Below are positions 48,215-57,060 of a DNA stretch of 64,000 bases, one piece after another. The stretch lies in the NCBI RefSeq assembly GCF_015840715.1, contig NZ_CP060397.1, positions 3,608,319-3,672,318 of the forward strand. The letters are read 5' to 3'. Below the pieces are notes generated by a model, which did not search any database, was not told where the DNA came from, and worked only from the letters and a program-made list of their open reading frames with translations. This DNA is from Synechococcus sp. CBW1004. Lineage in GTDB: Bacteria > Cyanobacteriota > Cyanobacteriia > PCC-6307 > Cyanobiaceae. Made by a program: the position numbers and the translations under genes. The stretch's first letter is position 1, and every line of letters starts with the position of its first letter.

Positions 48215-48432
48215 GGCGAGGGTTGAACGGTGGATGGGAGGGGAACCGTAGGGGCGGGCCGAGGGAAGCGTTGAGGAACGTGTTGCCGGCGAGGTGCACC
48301 GTGTCCCGCAGGACGCCTCCCTCATGGCGGCTCTCCTGGCCGGCCCCAGCGGCCACTGGCCCTGGCGAAGGTCGGGGCCAGGGCGAGTCGGTGTCAACCC
48401 GAGTGCGGAGTCGTCGTCCTGAGCTCTCTGAT

Positions 48433-49137
48433 TCAGGGGCCGGCGGCTGGGGGGGATCCCGTCGGGGGTGCCGTCTTGCTCGCCGCACCCGCTGCGGGGG
48501 AAGCCGTACCGGCAGGAGCGGCTGGTGGTGCTGAGGTCGGAGCCGCTGTTCCAGGCCGCGGTGCTGTGGCTGCTCCGGTCGGGGCAGTTGATGTGCCGGT
48601 CGTTCCCGAGGCTGGCGCCGGCAGGGGCAGCGCGTTGGCGCACAGCGTTGCCACCATCTGCTCTTCACCTCCTGGCGCGGGCAGCCGCCAGCTGCCCCAG
48701 GCGCCGCGCTCGCTGCTGCCGCTGCGTTCGGCGTTCGGATTGAAACTGTTGATCTGCAGCTTGCTGCAGTTCACGCCGATCGTGTGATTGACGATCGGGG
48801 GGCTGCCCTCGCAGCTGTAGCTGGTGGTGCGGCTGCCATCGGGCTGCAGCTTCCAGCGATCCCAGCGGTAGCTGCAGGTGCCGAAGCGCCGCTGGTCGCC
48901 ATCCCGCAGCCGCCGGATGCGGTCGAGGACGGCCTGCTGCGCCGATGTGGGCTTGGCGCTGCTCGGGGGCGCGTTCACGCCGGCCGGCTGTGCCGGTGCG
49001 GCCGGGGTGGGCACCGGCGTCTCGCTGCCGGCCGCCGGGGGGACCGTCGGGGTGGCGTTGCTCGGCTCGGTCTGGGCCAGGGCCGTTCCCGGAAGCAGCA
49101 GAACGGTGGCGGCGAGGACAGGCAGGAGGCGGGGCAT
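48433..49137 (-). CDS. Secreted protein with Pro/Ala/Thr-rich ends
   Basis: The 234-residue protein has a signal peptide ([18 protein letters not shown], cleavage before QTEP) and a Pro/Ala-rich spacer. A conserved-looking core (about 65-165) has three Cys in [14 protein letters not shown] and GVNCSK, then [19 protein letters not shown] Pro/Ala/Thr-rich tail follows. The core resembles conserved exported proteins of picocyanobacteria with no known function. The start at 49137 puts the signal peptide at the N-terminus; the frame continues upstream as a composition artefact. Confidence 0.7.
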   Translation of the reverse strand: MPRLLPVLAATVLLLPGTALAQTEPSNATPTVPPAAGSETPVPTPAAPAQPAGVNAPPSSAKPTSAQQAVLDRIRRLRDGDQRRFGTCSYRWDRWKLQPDGSRTTSYSCEGSPPIVNHTIGVNCSKLQINSFNPNAERSGSSERGAWGSWRLPAPGGEEQMVATLCANALPLPAPASGTTGTSTAPTGAATAPRPGTAAPTSAPPAAPAGTASPAAGAASKTAPPTGSPPAAGP

Positions 49138-49226
49138 GGTCGGGAGGCGATGGCCGCCGCCGGATGACCCCGGGGCGGAGCGGACAGGCTCCTCCCATCC
49201 TGGATCCGTGCACCGGGCCTGCGGCG

Positions 49227-49679
49227 TCACTCGCCGATCAGATGCAGGCTGATATGGCGCTGCATCGGCGCGGCGCGGTGCTCCCAGAGATAGATCGCCT
49301 GCCAGGTGCCCAGCAGCAGCCTGCCCCCCTGAAACGACTGGCTGAGGCTGGTGCAGGTCAGGGCCGTGCGGATGTGGGCCGGCATGTCGTCGGCTCCTTC
49401 GTCGTCGTGGATGTACGTGCGCAGCTCCCCGTGGCCGCTCACGGGCCGGATCCCCTCCTGGGGCACCAGTGCCCGCAGGTAGGCGGTCAGGTCGGCCAGC
49501 ACCCGCGGGTCGGCGTTCTCGTTCACGGTCAGCGAGGCACTGCTGTGCAGGCAGCTGATCACGGCGATCCCCGTGTCCAGCCCGCTGGAGCGGATCTCGG
49601 CGTTGAGCGCCGCTGTGATGTCGGTGAAACCCTCGCCGCGGGTGTTCAGCGAAAGTCGGCACAGGTTCTGCCGGAGCAT
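49227..49679 (-). CDS. YjbQ/UPF0047 family protein
   Basis: The 150-residue protein matches the YjbQ family with GEGFTDITAAL, the conserved LHSSASLTVNENAD, and HDDEGADDMPAHI containing the His/Asp/Glu metal-binding residues, then GTWQAIYLWEHR. Members of this family were shown to have secondary thiamine-phosphate synthase activity, though their real role is unclear. It is a small cytoplasmic trimer in known structures. Start at 49679. Confidence 0.92.
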   Translation of the reverse strand: MLRQNLCRLSLNTRGEGFTDITAALNAEIRSSGLDTGIAVISCLHSSASLTVNENADPRVLADLTAYLRALVPQEGIRPVSGHGELRTYIHDDEGADDMPAHIRTALTCTSLSQSFQGGRLLLGTWQAIYLWEHRAAPMQRHISLHLIGE

Positions 49680-49731
49680 GCCAGGGGAAGGCGGGTTCCC
49701 CTAGCTTCCACTGAGTTCGGTCCACGTCACC

Positions 49732-49998
49732 ATGGGCGGCCCATCGGCTCAGCGTCTGCGTCTGTCGCTCGGCGGCGTGATCGTCGCCCTGCTGGCCACG
49801 GGAAGCCTCGTTGAACCCGCTCTGGCGCAGCGGGTGGTGCCCAAGATCGGTTCGATCTGCCCGATGGGGTATGTCGACACCCTCGACGGCAAGTGTTCGA
49901 CCCTGGGCCTGATGAGCTATACCGTGCAGCCCACCAACGGCCAGCCCTGCCCCGAGGGCTGGATGAATGTGGGCGGCGGCTACTGCCGCAGGAAATGA
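49732..49998 (+). CDS. Small secreted four-Cys protein
   Basis: The 88-residue product has a signal peptide (VIVALLATGSLVEPALAQ) and a mature domain of about 55 residues. Its four Cys are in ICPMG, GKCST, QPCPEG and GYCRRK, which suggests two disulphides. It overlaps the DCC gene start as ATGA, so its translation is coupled to the downstream gene. No family recognised. Confidence 0.72.
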   Translation: MGGPSAQRLRLSLGGVIVALLATGSLVEPALAQRVVPKIGSICPMGYVDTLDGKCSTLGLMSYTVQPTNGQPCPEGWMNVGGGYCRRK

Positions 49999-50441
49999 AC
50001 GCCAGCGCGACTGCGGAGCTGACGCTCCTTTATGACGGCGCCTGCCCGCTCTGTCTTCGCGAGGTGACGTTTCTGCGTCGCCGGGACGAACGCCTGCGTC
50101 CCGGTGCGCCGCAGCTCGCCTTCGTCGACATCGACGATCCCGCCTACGACCCGGCCTCCCATGCCGGCATCGACTACCGCGCAGCGATGGGCCGCATCCA
50201 TGCGGTCGCCGCCGACGGCTCGGTGCTTCGGGACGTGGACGTCTTCCGCCGCGCCTATCAGCTGGTGGGCCTGGGCTGGCTCTATGCCCCCACCCGCTGG
50301 CCGTTGCTGGGCCCGCTGGTGGATCACCTCTATGGCCTCTGGGCCGGCGCTCGGCTGCGTCTGACCCGCCGCCCCGACCTCGATGCGCTCTGCGCCCTGC
50401 GAGAGCAGCGCTGCGCCACCGGCAGCTGCGGCTGGCGATGA
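49995..50441 (+). CDS. DCC family thiol-disulphide oxidoreductase-like protein (DUF393)
   Basis: The 148-residue protein carries the DCC signature DGACPLCLREV near its N-terminus (Asp, Cys-x-x-Cys). Family members have a thioredoxin-like fold and a predicted redox role. Downstream are a helical part (RRAYQLVGLGWLYAP) and an Arg-rich Cys-containing C-terminus. It starts inside the stop of the secreted gene (ATGA) and ends inside the start of the oxidoreductase gene (ATGA), so the three form a coupled operon. Confidence 0.86.
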   Translation: MNASATAELTLLYDGACPLCLREVTFLRRRDERLRPGAPQLAFVDIDDPAYDPASHAGIDYRAAMGRIHAVAADGSVLRDVDVFRRAYQLVGLGWLYAPTRWPLLGPLVDHLYGLWAGARLRLTRRPDLDALCALREQRCATGSCGWR

Positions 50442-52024
50442 CGGAGGCGGCGACGGCGGTCTCCTGGGCGAGCTCCGCTCCCGATCTGATCGTGGTCGGC
50501 AGCGGCCTCGGCGGCCTCTGCGCTGCCGCCATCGCCGCCCGCCAGGGCCTGGAGGTGCTGGTGCTGGAGGCCCATAGCGCCCCCGGTGGCGCCGCCCATG
50601 GCTTCCGCCGCCGCGGCTTCCACCTGGAATCGGGCCCGTCGCTGTGGAGCGGCCTGGGGCGCTGGCCCAGCCCCAATCCCCTCGCCCAGGTGCTGCGGGC
50701 GGTGGGGGAGAGCGTGCCGGTGGTGCAGTACCGGGAGTGGGGTCTGCTGCTGCCGGAGGGATCGCTGCGGGTGGGGGTCGGCGCCGATCCCTTCCGCGAG
50801 CTGGTGCGCCAGCTGCGAGGCCCGGCCGTGGCTGAGGAGTGGGAGCGCTTCCTGGCGCTGCTGGAGCCCAGCTGCCGCGCCGCCCGCTCCCTGCCGCTGC
50901 TCGCCCTGCGGCCGGGTCTGGGCATGGCCGCCACGCTTGGCTCCCAGGGGCTGTCGCTGCTGGGACAGGCCGGATCCCTGGCACGCCTGGGTGGCGGCTT
51001 CGGGGCGCTGGCCCGCCGCCACCTGCGTGATCCCTTTCTGCTGCACTGGGTGGAGCTGCTCTGCTTCCTGATCTCCGGACTGGGGATGGATCAGACCAGC
51101 ACCGCCGCGATGGCCAGCCTGTTCGGGGAGTGGTTCGAGCCCGACGCCTGCCTCGATTACCCGGTCGGGGGCAGCCCGGCAGTGGTGGCGGCGCTGGTGC
51201 GTGGGCTGGAGAACCATGGCGGCGCCCTGCGCCTGCAGGCACCGGTGGCGCAGGTGCTCATCAAGGGCGGGCGCGCCACCGGTGTGCGGCTCCAGTCCGG
51301 CGAGGAGCTGGCCGCCCGTCAGGGTGTGATCGTCAACGCCGGGCCCTGGGCCCTGCCCGACCTGCTGCCCGCCGCCGCGGTGCCGGAGCGCTGGCGCCGC
51401 CGCCAGGCCGCCACCCCTGCCTGCTCAAGCTTTCTCCACTGGCACCTGGCGCTGCGCGGCTCCAGCGAGGAGTCGGCCCTGGCCTCCCTGCCCCTGCATC
51501 ACGTCTGGGTGGGCGACTGGCAGCGCGGCATCGGCGCCGAGCGCAACATGGCGGTGCTGTCGATGCCCTCGCTGCTCGATCGCTCGCTGGCTCCGGCGGG
51601 GCACCAGGTGCTGCACGGCTACACCCCCGCCAATGAGCCCTGGGCCCTGTGGCAGGACCTCGAGCGCGGCACACCGGCCTATGAGCGCCTCAAGGCGGAG
51701 CGCTGCGGTCTGTTCCACGCGATCTTCGATCCCCTTCTGCCCGACTGGCGCGAGCGGCTGGTGTTCGAGCTGCAGGGCACACCGCTCACCCATCGCCACT
51801 ACCTGCGCGCCCATCAGGGCAGCTATGGACCGGCCTGGCCGGCCGATCGCGGCCCCTTCCCCGGCGGCACCACCCCGATCGACAACCTCGTGCTGTGCGG
51901 CAGCGGTGTCTTCCCGGGCATCGGCGTGCCACCGGTGGCGGCCAGCGGCGCCATGGCAGCCCATCGCTTCGTGCCGGCCGCCCGTCAGCGCAGTCTGCTG
52001 GAGGAGCTCGGACTGGTGGGCTGA
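50438..52024 (+). CDS. FAD-dependent oxidoreductase of the CRTISO/phytoene dehydrogenase type
   Basis: The 528-residue protein has the FAD dinucleotide-binding motif IVVGSGLGGLCAAAIAARQG (about 18-37), split here as GSGLGGL plus AAAIAARQG. A conserved EAHSAPGGAAHGF segment and a C-terminal FAD motif CGSGVFPGIGVPPVAASG follow. This layout resembles plant/cyanobacterial carotenoid isomerase and related retinol saturase enzymes, so a polyene substrate is plausible. It is coupled to a DCC protein gene by ATGA. It could be any member of the CrtI-like superfamily; the exact reaction is not known. Confidence 0.82.
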   Translation: MTEAATAVSWASSAPDLIVVGSGLGGLCAAAIAARQGLEVLVLEAHSAPGGAAHGFRRRGFHLESGPSLWSGLGRWPSPNPLAQVLRAVGESVPVVQYREWGLLLPEGSLRVGVGADPFRELVRQLRGPAVAEEWERFLALLEPSCRAARSLPLLALRPGLGMAATLGSQGLSLLGQAGSLARLGGGFGALARRHLRDPFLLHWVELLCFLISGLGMDQTSTAAMASLFGEWFEPDACLDYPVGGSPAVVAALVRGLENHGGALRLQAPVAQVLIKGGRATGVRLQSGEELAARQGVIVNAGPWALPDLLPAAAVPERWRRRQAATPACSSFLHWHLALRGSSEESALASLPLHHVWVGDWQRGIGAERNMAVLSMPSLLDRSLAPAGHQVLHGYTPANEPWALWQDLERGTPAYERLKAERCGLFHAIFDPLLPDWRERLVFELQGTPLTHRHYLRAHQGSYGPAWPADRGPFPGGTTPIDNLVLCGSGVFPGIGVPPVAASGAMAAHRFVPAARQRSLLEELGLVG

Positions 52025-52078
52025 CGTCGCCTGGGGGCCTCTCCGGGCCTGGATGCCGGTGCGGTGCCGCCCCAGGCT

Positions 52079-52552
52079 TCAGAAGCGACGTCGCAGCTGG
52101 TCGGCCGCCACCTGCATCTCCCCCAGGAACAGCAGCACGGCCACCATCAGGAACAGCATCGCCGCCACGAACAGCGGCACGACGATCAGGGCCAGATCGA
52201 GGCGGGCCACGGCGCTGAGAAACACCATCGACACCACGATCGCCACCAGCAGCACGGTGACGGTGCAGCACTGGATCGCGGCCATCACCAGTTCCATGCG
52301 CCGCTTCTGGATCTGGAGCTCCCGGCAGACCTGCCGGCCCGTGGCGATGGGCGCATCGCGCCGTTGATCCTGCAGCACGCGGGCCCGCTCGATGATGCGT
52401 GCCAGGCGATTGGTGAACACCCCGAGCAGCCCGCTCACTCCGGCCAGCAGGAAGACCGGGGCCAGGGACAGCTGGATCGCCCTGGCGAGCCCTTCCACCG
52501 GTGCCGTGGCCAGGAGCGTCGCGCTTGGCGGGAACGGGGCGACCAGGGGCAT
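52079..52552 (-). CDS. DUF2721 family membrane protein
   Basis: The 157-residue protein has an N-terminal hydrophobic segment (AIQLSLAPVFLLAGVSGLLGVF), the polar family motif NRLARIIERARVLQ, then two helices near the C-terminus (CCTVTVLLVAIVVSMVFL and LIVVPLFVAAMLFLMVAVLLF). This matches DUF2721. Function is unknown. The start at 52552 (MPLVAPF) is the first that gives the conserved length; upstream residues overlap the OsmC promoter and are not conserved. Confidence 0.8.
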   Translation of the reverse strand: MPLVAPFPPSATLLATAPVEGLARAIQLSLAPVFLLAGVSGLLGVFTNRLARIIERARVLQDQRRDAPIATGRQVCRELQIQKRRMELVMAAIQCCTVTVLLVAIVVSMVFLSAVARLDLALIVVPLFVAAMLFLMVAVLLFLGEMQVAADQLRRRF

Positions 52553-52643
52553 GACGTCGGGGGAACGCGGCCCACCCAGGCTCCCGCTGCGTCGTGCGGC
52601 CGGCAACCGCCAGAGTGACGGCGCAACCCGGGTCGCCCCTCCC

Positions 52644-53045
52644 ATGACCACCATGCACTGCCGCTACGAGGGCGGCCTGCGCTGCGTGTCGGTGCATGAA
52701 AGCTCCGATGCCGTGCTGCACACCGATGCCCCCCTCGACAATCAGGGCCGCGGAGAGTCGTTCTCCCCCACCGATCTGGTGGCCACCGCCCTGGCGACCT
52801 GCATTCTCACGATCATGGGGATCGTCGCCGAGCGACACGGCATCGCTCTAGAGCCCTGCACCGCCACGGTGCACAAGACGATGACCACCACCGGCGTGCG
52901 CCGCATCGCCCTGCTGGAGGTCTGGATCACCCTGCCCTCAGGCCTGGGTGAGGAACAGCGGCGCCTGCTGCAGCGGGCCGCCGAGGGGTGCCCCGTCAAG
53001 CGCAGCCTCGAGGGATGCATCGCCATGGAGCTGCACTGGCACTGA
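52644..53045 (+). CDS. OsmC family protein
   Basis: The 133-residue protein has the OsmC fold signs: SPTDLVATALATCILTIMGIVAERHG with the first active Cys, and EGCPVKRSLEG with the second. Family members reduce organic hydroperoxides with a Cys pair. It is divergent from the DUF2721 gene. ATG 52644 is the first start that begins in the conserved region. Confidence 0.88.
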   Translation: MTTMHCRYEGGLRCVSVHESSDAVLHTDAPLDNQGRGESFSPTDLVATALATCILTIMGIVAERHGIALEPCTATVHKTMTTTGVRRIALLEVWITLPSGLGEEQRRLLQRAAEGCPVKRSLEGCIAMELHWH

Positions 53046-53078
53046 GGCGGTCCAGCCCGGCCGGCGGGAGGTGGCTGC

Positions 53079-53651
53079 TCAGGGATGGCCGCGGCCTGAC
53101 GGCAGCACCGGTGGCTGGCGGCGCTGTCCTTCCAGCCCGCGCAGGTAGGCGGCGCAGTTCCGCCGGAACAGCTCGATCACCACCGGCGGCGTCTGCAGCT
53201 CCATCCAGAAGGCCTCCGCCTCCAGCCGCTGCTCGGCGCTGCTGTACTCAGAACTGATGAGCTTGGCGTAGTGGGGGGCCATCGTCTGCAGTTCGCGGAA
53301 GGTGCGTGGCATCTGCTCATCGGCGATCGCCGTGGTCCCGGTGCATGACTGCATGATGTGCGTGGCCTCATGGGCCATCACCTCCCAGACGGCGTCCACA
53401 TCGCCCATGTCGACGTTCCGCTTGCAGATCACCAACCGGTCGATGCTGCGCCCGTCGTTCTCGTAGTAGCCGGCGTGGTTGGGCGGGCAGTCGCCGGAGA
53501 CGATCGTCTCGGTGCCGCTGGCATTGATAAGGTTCTCCAGCAGCCGGATGTCCTCGAGGCTGGCGGCGCGTGCCGGCAGACCCGGCAGGGCGCCGAGCAG
53601 CAGTCCGCCGGCGAGCAGGGCCGCCAGCGCTGGGGAGGGAGGCAGAGACAT
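53079..53651 (-). CDS. Secreted HEATH-motif protein, possible metalloprotease
   Basis: The 190-residue protein has a signal peptide (ALLAGGLLLGALPGLPARAAS). Its mature part contains MAHEATHIMQSC, an HExxH motif that would bind zinc. Several Cys (DCPPN, ICKRN, QSCTG, NCAAY) suggest disulphides. Such small exported proteins occur in cyanobacteria, and protease activity is not proven. It is convergent with the OsmC gene, 34 bases apart. Confidence 0.72.
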   Translation of the reverse strand: MSLPPSPALAALLAGGLLLGALPGLPARAASLEDIRLLENLINASGTETIVSGDCPPNHAGYYENDGRSIDRLVICKRNVDMGDVDAVWEVMAHEATHIMQSCTGTTAIADEQMPRTFRELQTMAPHYAKLISSEYSSAEQRLEAEAFWMELQTPPVVIELFRRNCAAYLRGLEGQRRQPPVLPSGRGHP

Positions 53652-53871
53652 CCGCGGAGACGGCGTTCATCTCCAGACTGGCCAGAGATCGGCGAGACGG
53701 CCACGAAGCAGGGAGCGTCCTCGGCGCGGGCCGTGGCGCGGCTGCGGGAACCCGGTTTCAGGTCTCCAGCGGCACGCCCGCAGGGCCGCTCCACCGCTGG
53801 CTGGCTGTCGGGGCCCTCTTGATCAGGCTCCCCTCGGCGGCCTGCAGGGTCCACTGCAGATCTGCGGACAC

Positions 53872-54162
53872 TCAGTCCTGGTCGTCGTCCTCCTCCGGCG
53901 GGAGGTCACGGTGGATCCCCACGATCGAGGGGGCGAAGAGGAACACCGTGTCGCCCAGCCGCTCGGACTGGCCATCCATCGCATAGACGCCGCCGGAGAC
54001 GAAGTCGATCGTGCGCTGGGCCTCTTCGGCGGCCATGGCGCCCAGGTGCAGCACCACCGTCTTCTGCTGCTGCACCGCCACCACGACCTGCATGGCGTCC
54101 TCGAAGCGGGTGGGGGTGATCACCGTCACCTCGGGTTGCCAGGAGCCGAAGGGGGTGTCCAT
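53872..54162 (-). CDS. Short SepF-like protein (DUF552)
   Basis: The 96-residue protein has the SepF core: EVTVITPTRFEDAMQVVVAV, KTVVLHLGAMAAEEAQRTIDFVSGGVYAMDG and GDTVFLFAPSIVGI. SepF aligns FtsZ at the division septum. Unlike usual SepF (150-200 residues) it has no N-terminal membrane helix, at least from the ATG at 54162; the open frame upstream overlaps ridA and has no similarity. The C-terminus is very acidic. It could be a truncated paralogue or a specialised septal protein. Confidence 0.8.
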   Translation of the reverse strand: MDTPFGSWQPEVTVITPTRFEDAMQVVVAVQQQKTVVLHLGAMAAEEAQRTIDFVSGGVYAMDGQSERLGDTVFLFAPSIVGIHRDLPPEEDDDQD

Positions 54163-54268
54163 GGAAGTCGCCGCTGCGGGCTGGGGGCGTCGCGGATCGC
54201 CCCCAGATTGACGCAGGGATCGGGGCGGAGCCAGCCGGCGTCGCCAGTGGATCAGGCGGTGAGGCGAT

Positions 54269-54676
54269 TCAGGCGGAGGTGGCGATCGCGTCGATCTCCA
54301 CCCGCGCGCCCTTGGGCAGCGCCGCCACCTGCACGCAGGCCCGCGCCGGTGCCACCCCGCCGCTGAACACCTCGGCATAGAGGGCATTCACCCGGGCGAA
54401 GTCGGCGAGATCGGTGAGAAACACAGTCGTGCGGACCACCCGTTCCGGGCTGCTGCCGCCGGCGGCCAGCACGGCCTTCAGGTTGGCGAGCACCTGACGG
54501 GTCTCGGCTTCGACATCACCGCCGCCGACGAGCTCACCGCTGGCTGGATCGAGGGCGATCTGTCCGGAGCAGAAGAGCAGATCCCCCACCCGAACAGCCT
54601 GGTTGTAGGGACCCACCGGTGCCGGTGCCTGAGCCGTCTCGACCGCGGTGGGGACGGAGGCCGAAAGGTCGCTCAT
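54269..54676 (-). CDS. ridA: RidA family enamine/imine deaminase
   Basis: The 135-residue protein matches RidA/YjgF: APAPVGPYNQAVRVGDLLFCSGQIALDP, then TTVFLTDLADFARVNALYAEVF and ARACVQVAALPKGARVEIDAIA. The Arg and Glu of the last segment form the active site. It hydrolyses reactive 2-aminoacrylate and related imines. The start at 54676 gives the normal length. It lies 106 bases before the SepF-like gene on the same strand. Confidence 0.94.
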   Translation of the reverse strand: MSDLSASVPTAVETAQAPAPVGPYNQAVRVGDLLFCSGQIALDPASGELVGGGDVEAETRQVLANLKAVLAAGGSSPERVVRTTVFLTDLADFARVNALYAEVFSGGVAPARACVQVAALPKGARVEIDAIATSA

Positions 54677-54889
54677 GCCACTGGAACTGCTCGGGAGAGC
54701 GTAGGGGGCGGCTGTCAGCCGATCGCCGCGACGGCTGTGGTGCGCGGCCCCGGGACCCCGCCGCCGGGCCGGGGCGTTGCCGCCCATCTCTCTCTCTCTG
54801 GGGCGGAACCTGGCTGGAGGGCCTGTGTTGTCGTCACTCCGGCGGTGTCATGGGAACCGGGGAAGGTCGCTCGAGCCCCAGCGGAGCCC

Positions 54890-56236
54890 ATGGCCCGCAA
54901 CACTGAGGCCAATGTGGAGGTCGTCACGCCGTCCGGCTTCGACCTGTTCCGTCGCTCCCGCCTGCCCTTGTCCTTCCATCACCCGTCGTCCATCGCCTCC
55001 GACGTTCTCTCCGGCGTCGGAACCGCTTCGGCCGGGGCGGTTCGGCAGGAGCCCCATGGTGTTGGAGAGGCGCCGTCGGTGCGGCTGGAGGGCATCTGGC
55101 AGCGCTACCGCACCGGAGCCGAAGGGGCGGCCCCGTCGACGTCGTCGCAGGGGGAGGACCAGGATCCCGCCGGCCTGGGTGAAGCCGCCCCGGCCGATGG
55201 CTGGACCCTGCGCGGCATCGATCTGACCCTGGGCCGCGGCGAACTGGTGGGCCTGCTGGGGCCCTCCGGATGCGGCAAGACCACGCTCCTGCGCCTGATC
55301 GCCGGTTTCGAACGGCCGCAGCGGGGCACGCTCGAACTGGATGGCCGCCTGGTGGCGGGTGAGGGCCGCTGGCTGGAGCCCGAGCGCCGCGGGGTGGGGA
55401 TGGTGTTCCAGGACTACGCCCTCTTCCCCCACCTCGACGCCTGGCGGAATGCCTGCTTCGGCCTCAGGCACCGCCAGGACCGCTCCCGCGTCCAGAGGCT
55501 GCTGGAGCTTCTGGGCCTGGAGGGACTGGAGCGGCGTTACCCGCACGAACTCTCCGGCGGCCAGCGGCAGCGCCTGGCCCTGGCCCGTGCCCTGGCACCC
55601 GGCAATGGTGTGGTGCTGCTCGATGAACCCTTCTCCAACCTCGATGTGGAGGTGCGCCTGCGGCTGCGCAGCGAGCTGCCGGCCGTGCTGGCCGAATGCG
55701 GCGCCAGCGCCCTGCTGGTCACCCACGATCCCGAGGAGGCCCTGGCCGTGTGTGACCGCGTGGCGGTCCTGCATCAGGGCCGCCTGCATCAGTGCGCCAG
55801 CCCGATGGAGCTGGTCAGCCGTCCGGCCACGGCCTTCGTGGGTCGCTTCGTGCTCCAGGGCAACCTGCTGCCCGCCGAGCGCCGCGGCAGCCTGCTCCAC
55901 ACGCCACTCGGCGCCTTCGCGGTTCCGCAGCTGCCATCGGCGCACACGGATCTGCAGCTGCTGCTCACCCCGGAGGCGCTCACCCTGGAGCCGCTGGCGG
56001 CCGCGGAGCTGGCCGGCCCCACGCCGGAGCGGCCTGTGGCCCGGGTGCTGGGGCGGGAGTTCCTCGGCCGGGAATGGCTGGTGAGTGTCGATCTGCAGGG
56101 CCGCAGCCTGCGGGTGCGTCTGCCACTGGAGCGGCGGCTCGAGCGCGGCCAGCCCTGCGCGCTGCGTGTGCGAGAGGGGGCTGAGGCGCTGCTCTATCCC
56201 GGCGCCCTGCCGGTGCGGCCGGTGGTGGCCCCCTGA
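54890..56236 (+). CDS. ABC transporter ATPase of the FutC/AfuC (iron) or sugar/polyamine type
   Basis: The 448-residue protein has Walker A GPSGCGKTT from residue 125, signature LSGGQRQRLALARAL near 219-231, Walker B VVLLDEPFSNLD, and the switch His in VTHDPEEAL. A C-terminal regulatory TOBE-like domain follows (about 355-448). About 55 residues of unusual Gly/Ser-rich leader precede the core. No permease or binding protein is adjacent, so the substrate (ferric iron, sugar or polyamine) is not settled. Similar isolated FutC genes occur in cyanobacteria. Confidence 0.87.
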   Translation: MARNTEANVEVVTPSGFDLFRRSRLPLSFHHPSSIASDVLSGVGTASAGAVRQEPHGVGEAPSVRLEGIWQRYRTGAEGAAPSTSSQGEDQDPAGLGEAAPADGWTLRGIDLTLGRGELVGLLGPSGCGKTTLLRLIAGFERPQRGTLELDGRLVAGEGRWLEPERRGVGMVFQDYALFPHLDAWRNACFGLRHRQDRSRVQRLLELLGLEGLERRYPHELSGGQRQRLALARALAPGNGVVLLDEPFSNLDVEVRLRLRSELPAVLAECGASALLVTHDPEEALAVCDRVAVLHQGRLHQCASPMELVSRPATAFVGRFVLQGNLLPAERRGSLLHTPLGAFAVPQLPSAHTDLQLLLTPEALTLEPLAAAELAGPTPERPVARVLGREFLGREWLVSVDLQGRSLRVRLPLERRLERGQPCALRVREGAEALLYPGALPVRPVVAP

Positions 56237-56245
56237 ACCGGGCGC

Positions 56246-57013
56246 TCAGCCGCGCCAGTCGTTCTTGCTCTGGCGCAGCGCCGCCAGCTCGGCGGCGTCG
56301 CTGGCCCGCACGAACAGGTTGGTCGCCCGTTCCAGGGCCACGCTGGTGGGGATGGTGGCCTCCCCCCGGGCCCGTCGCTCCCGCACCCGGGCGAGCCGTT
56401 CCGCGATCGCCGCGTCGCCCGGGCGCTGGGCCGCCGCCCAGCCCAGGTTGGCTTCCGTGTATTCGTGGGCGCACCAGACACGGGTGGCCGGATCCAGCCC
56501 GGTGAGCGCCCGCAGCGACTGGAACATCTGCTCGGGCGTGCCCTCGAACAGCCGGCCGCAGCCGCCGGCGAACAGGGTGTCGCCGCAGAACAGCTCCGCA
56601 CCCTCCTCCCCCTCTGCCGGGAGGTGAAAGGCGATGTGGGCGCGGGTGTGGCCGGGCACCTCCAGCACCTCCACGGTGCGTCCCAGCAGCGGGAAGCGGT
56701 CGCCGCCGGCCACCGACGTTGTCTGGAAGGGGATGCGGTCGCGATCGGCGCCGCTGGCCACCACCGCCGCGGCCGGCCAGCGGCGCAGCAGAGCGGGCGT
56801 GCCACCGATGTGGTCGCTGTGGTGGTGGGTCTGCAGGACCGCCACCAGCTCCAGCCCCCGTTGCTCCAGCCAGAGGCGCACCGGTTCCGCCACCGCTGGA
56901 TCCACGACCGCCGCCTCGCCTCCCCGCCGCAGCACGACGACGTAGTTGTCCTGCAGGACCGGCAGGGCCGTGATCTGCAGCGGTTCGCTCTGGCTCGGCT
57001 GGGGAAGGGCCAT
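56246..57013 (-). CDS. gloB: Hydroxyacylglutathione hydrolase (glyoxalase II)
   Basis: This binuclear zinc enzyme hydrolyses S-lactoylglutathione in methylglyoxal detoxification. The 255-residue protein has the metallo-beta-lactamase motif [10 protein letters not shown] and a later GHTRAHIAF His. [16 protein letters not shown] with its bridging Asp and [13 protein letters not shown] follow. All ligands are present. It is convergent with the ABC ATPase gene, with only 9 bases between the stops, and divergent from hisG. Confidence 0.96.
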   Translation of the reverse strand: MALPQPSQSEPLQITALPVLQDNYVVVLRRGGEAAVVDPAVAEPVRLWLEQRGLELVAVLQTHHHSDHIGGTPALLRRWPAAAVVASGADRDRIPFQTTSVAGGDRFPLLGRTVEVLEVPGHTRAHIAFHLPAEGEEGAELFCGDTLFAGGCGRLFEGTPEQMFQSLRALTGLDPATRVWCAHEYTEANLGWAAAQRPGDAAIAERLARVRERRARGEATIPTSVALERATNLFVRASDAAELAALRQSKNDWRG

Positions 57014-57060
57014 CGGTAAAGTCCGCTCTGCGGCTGCGACCCCATGATCTTCGCCACCCC

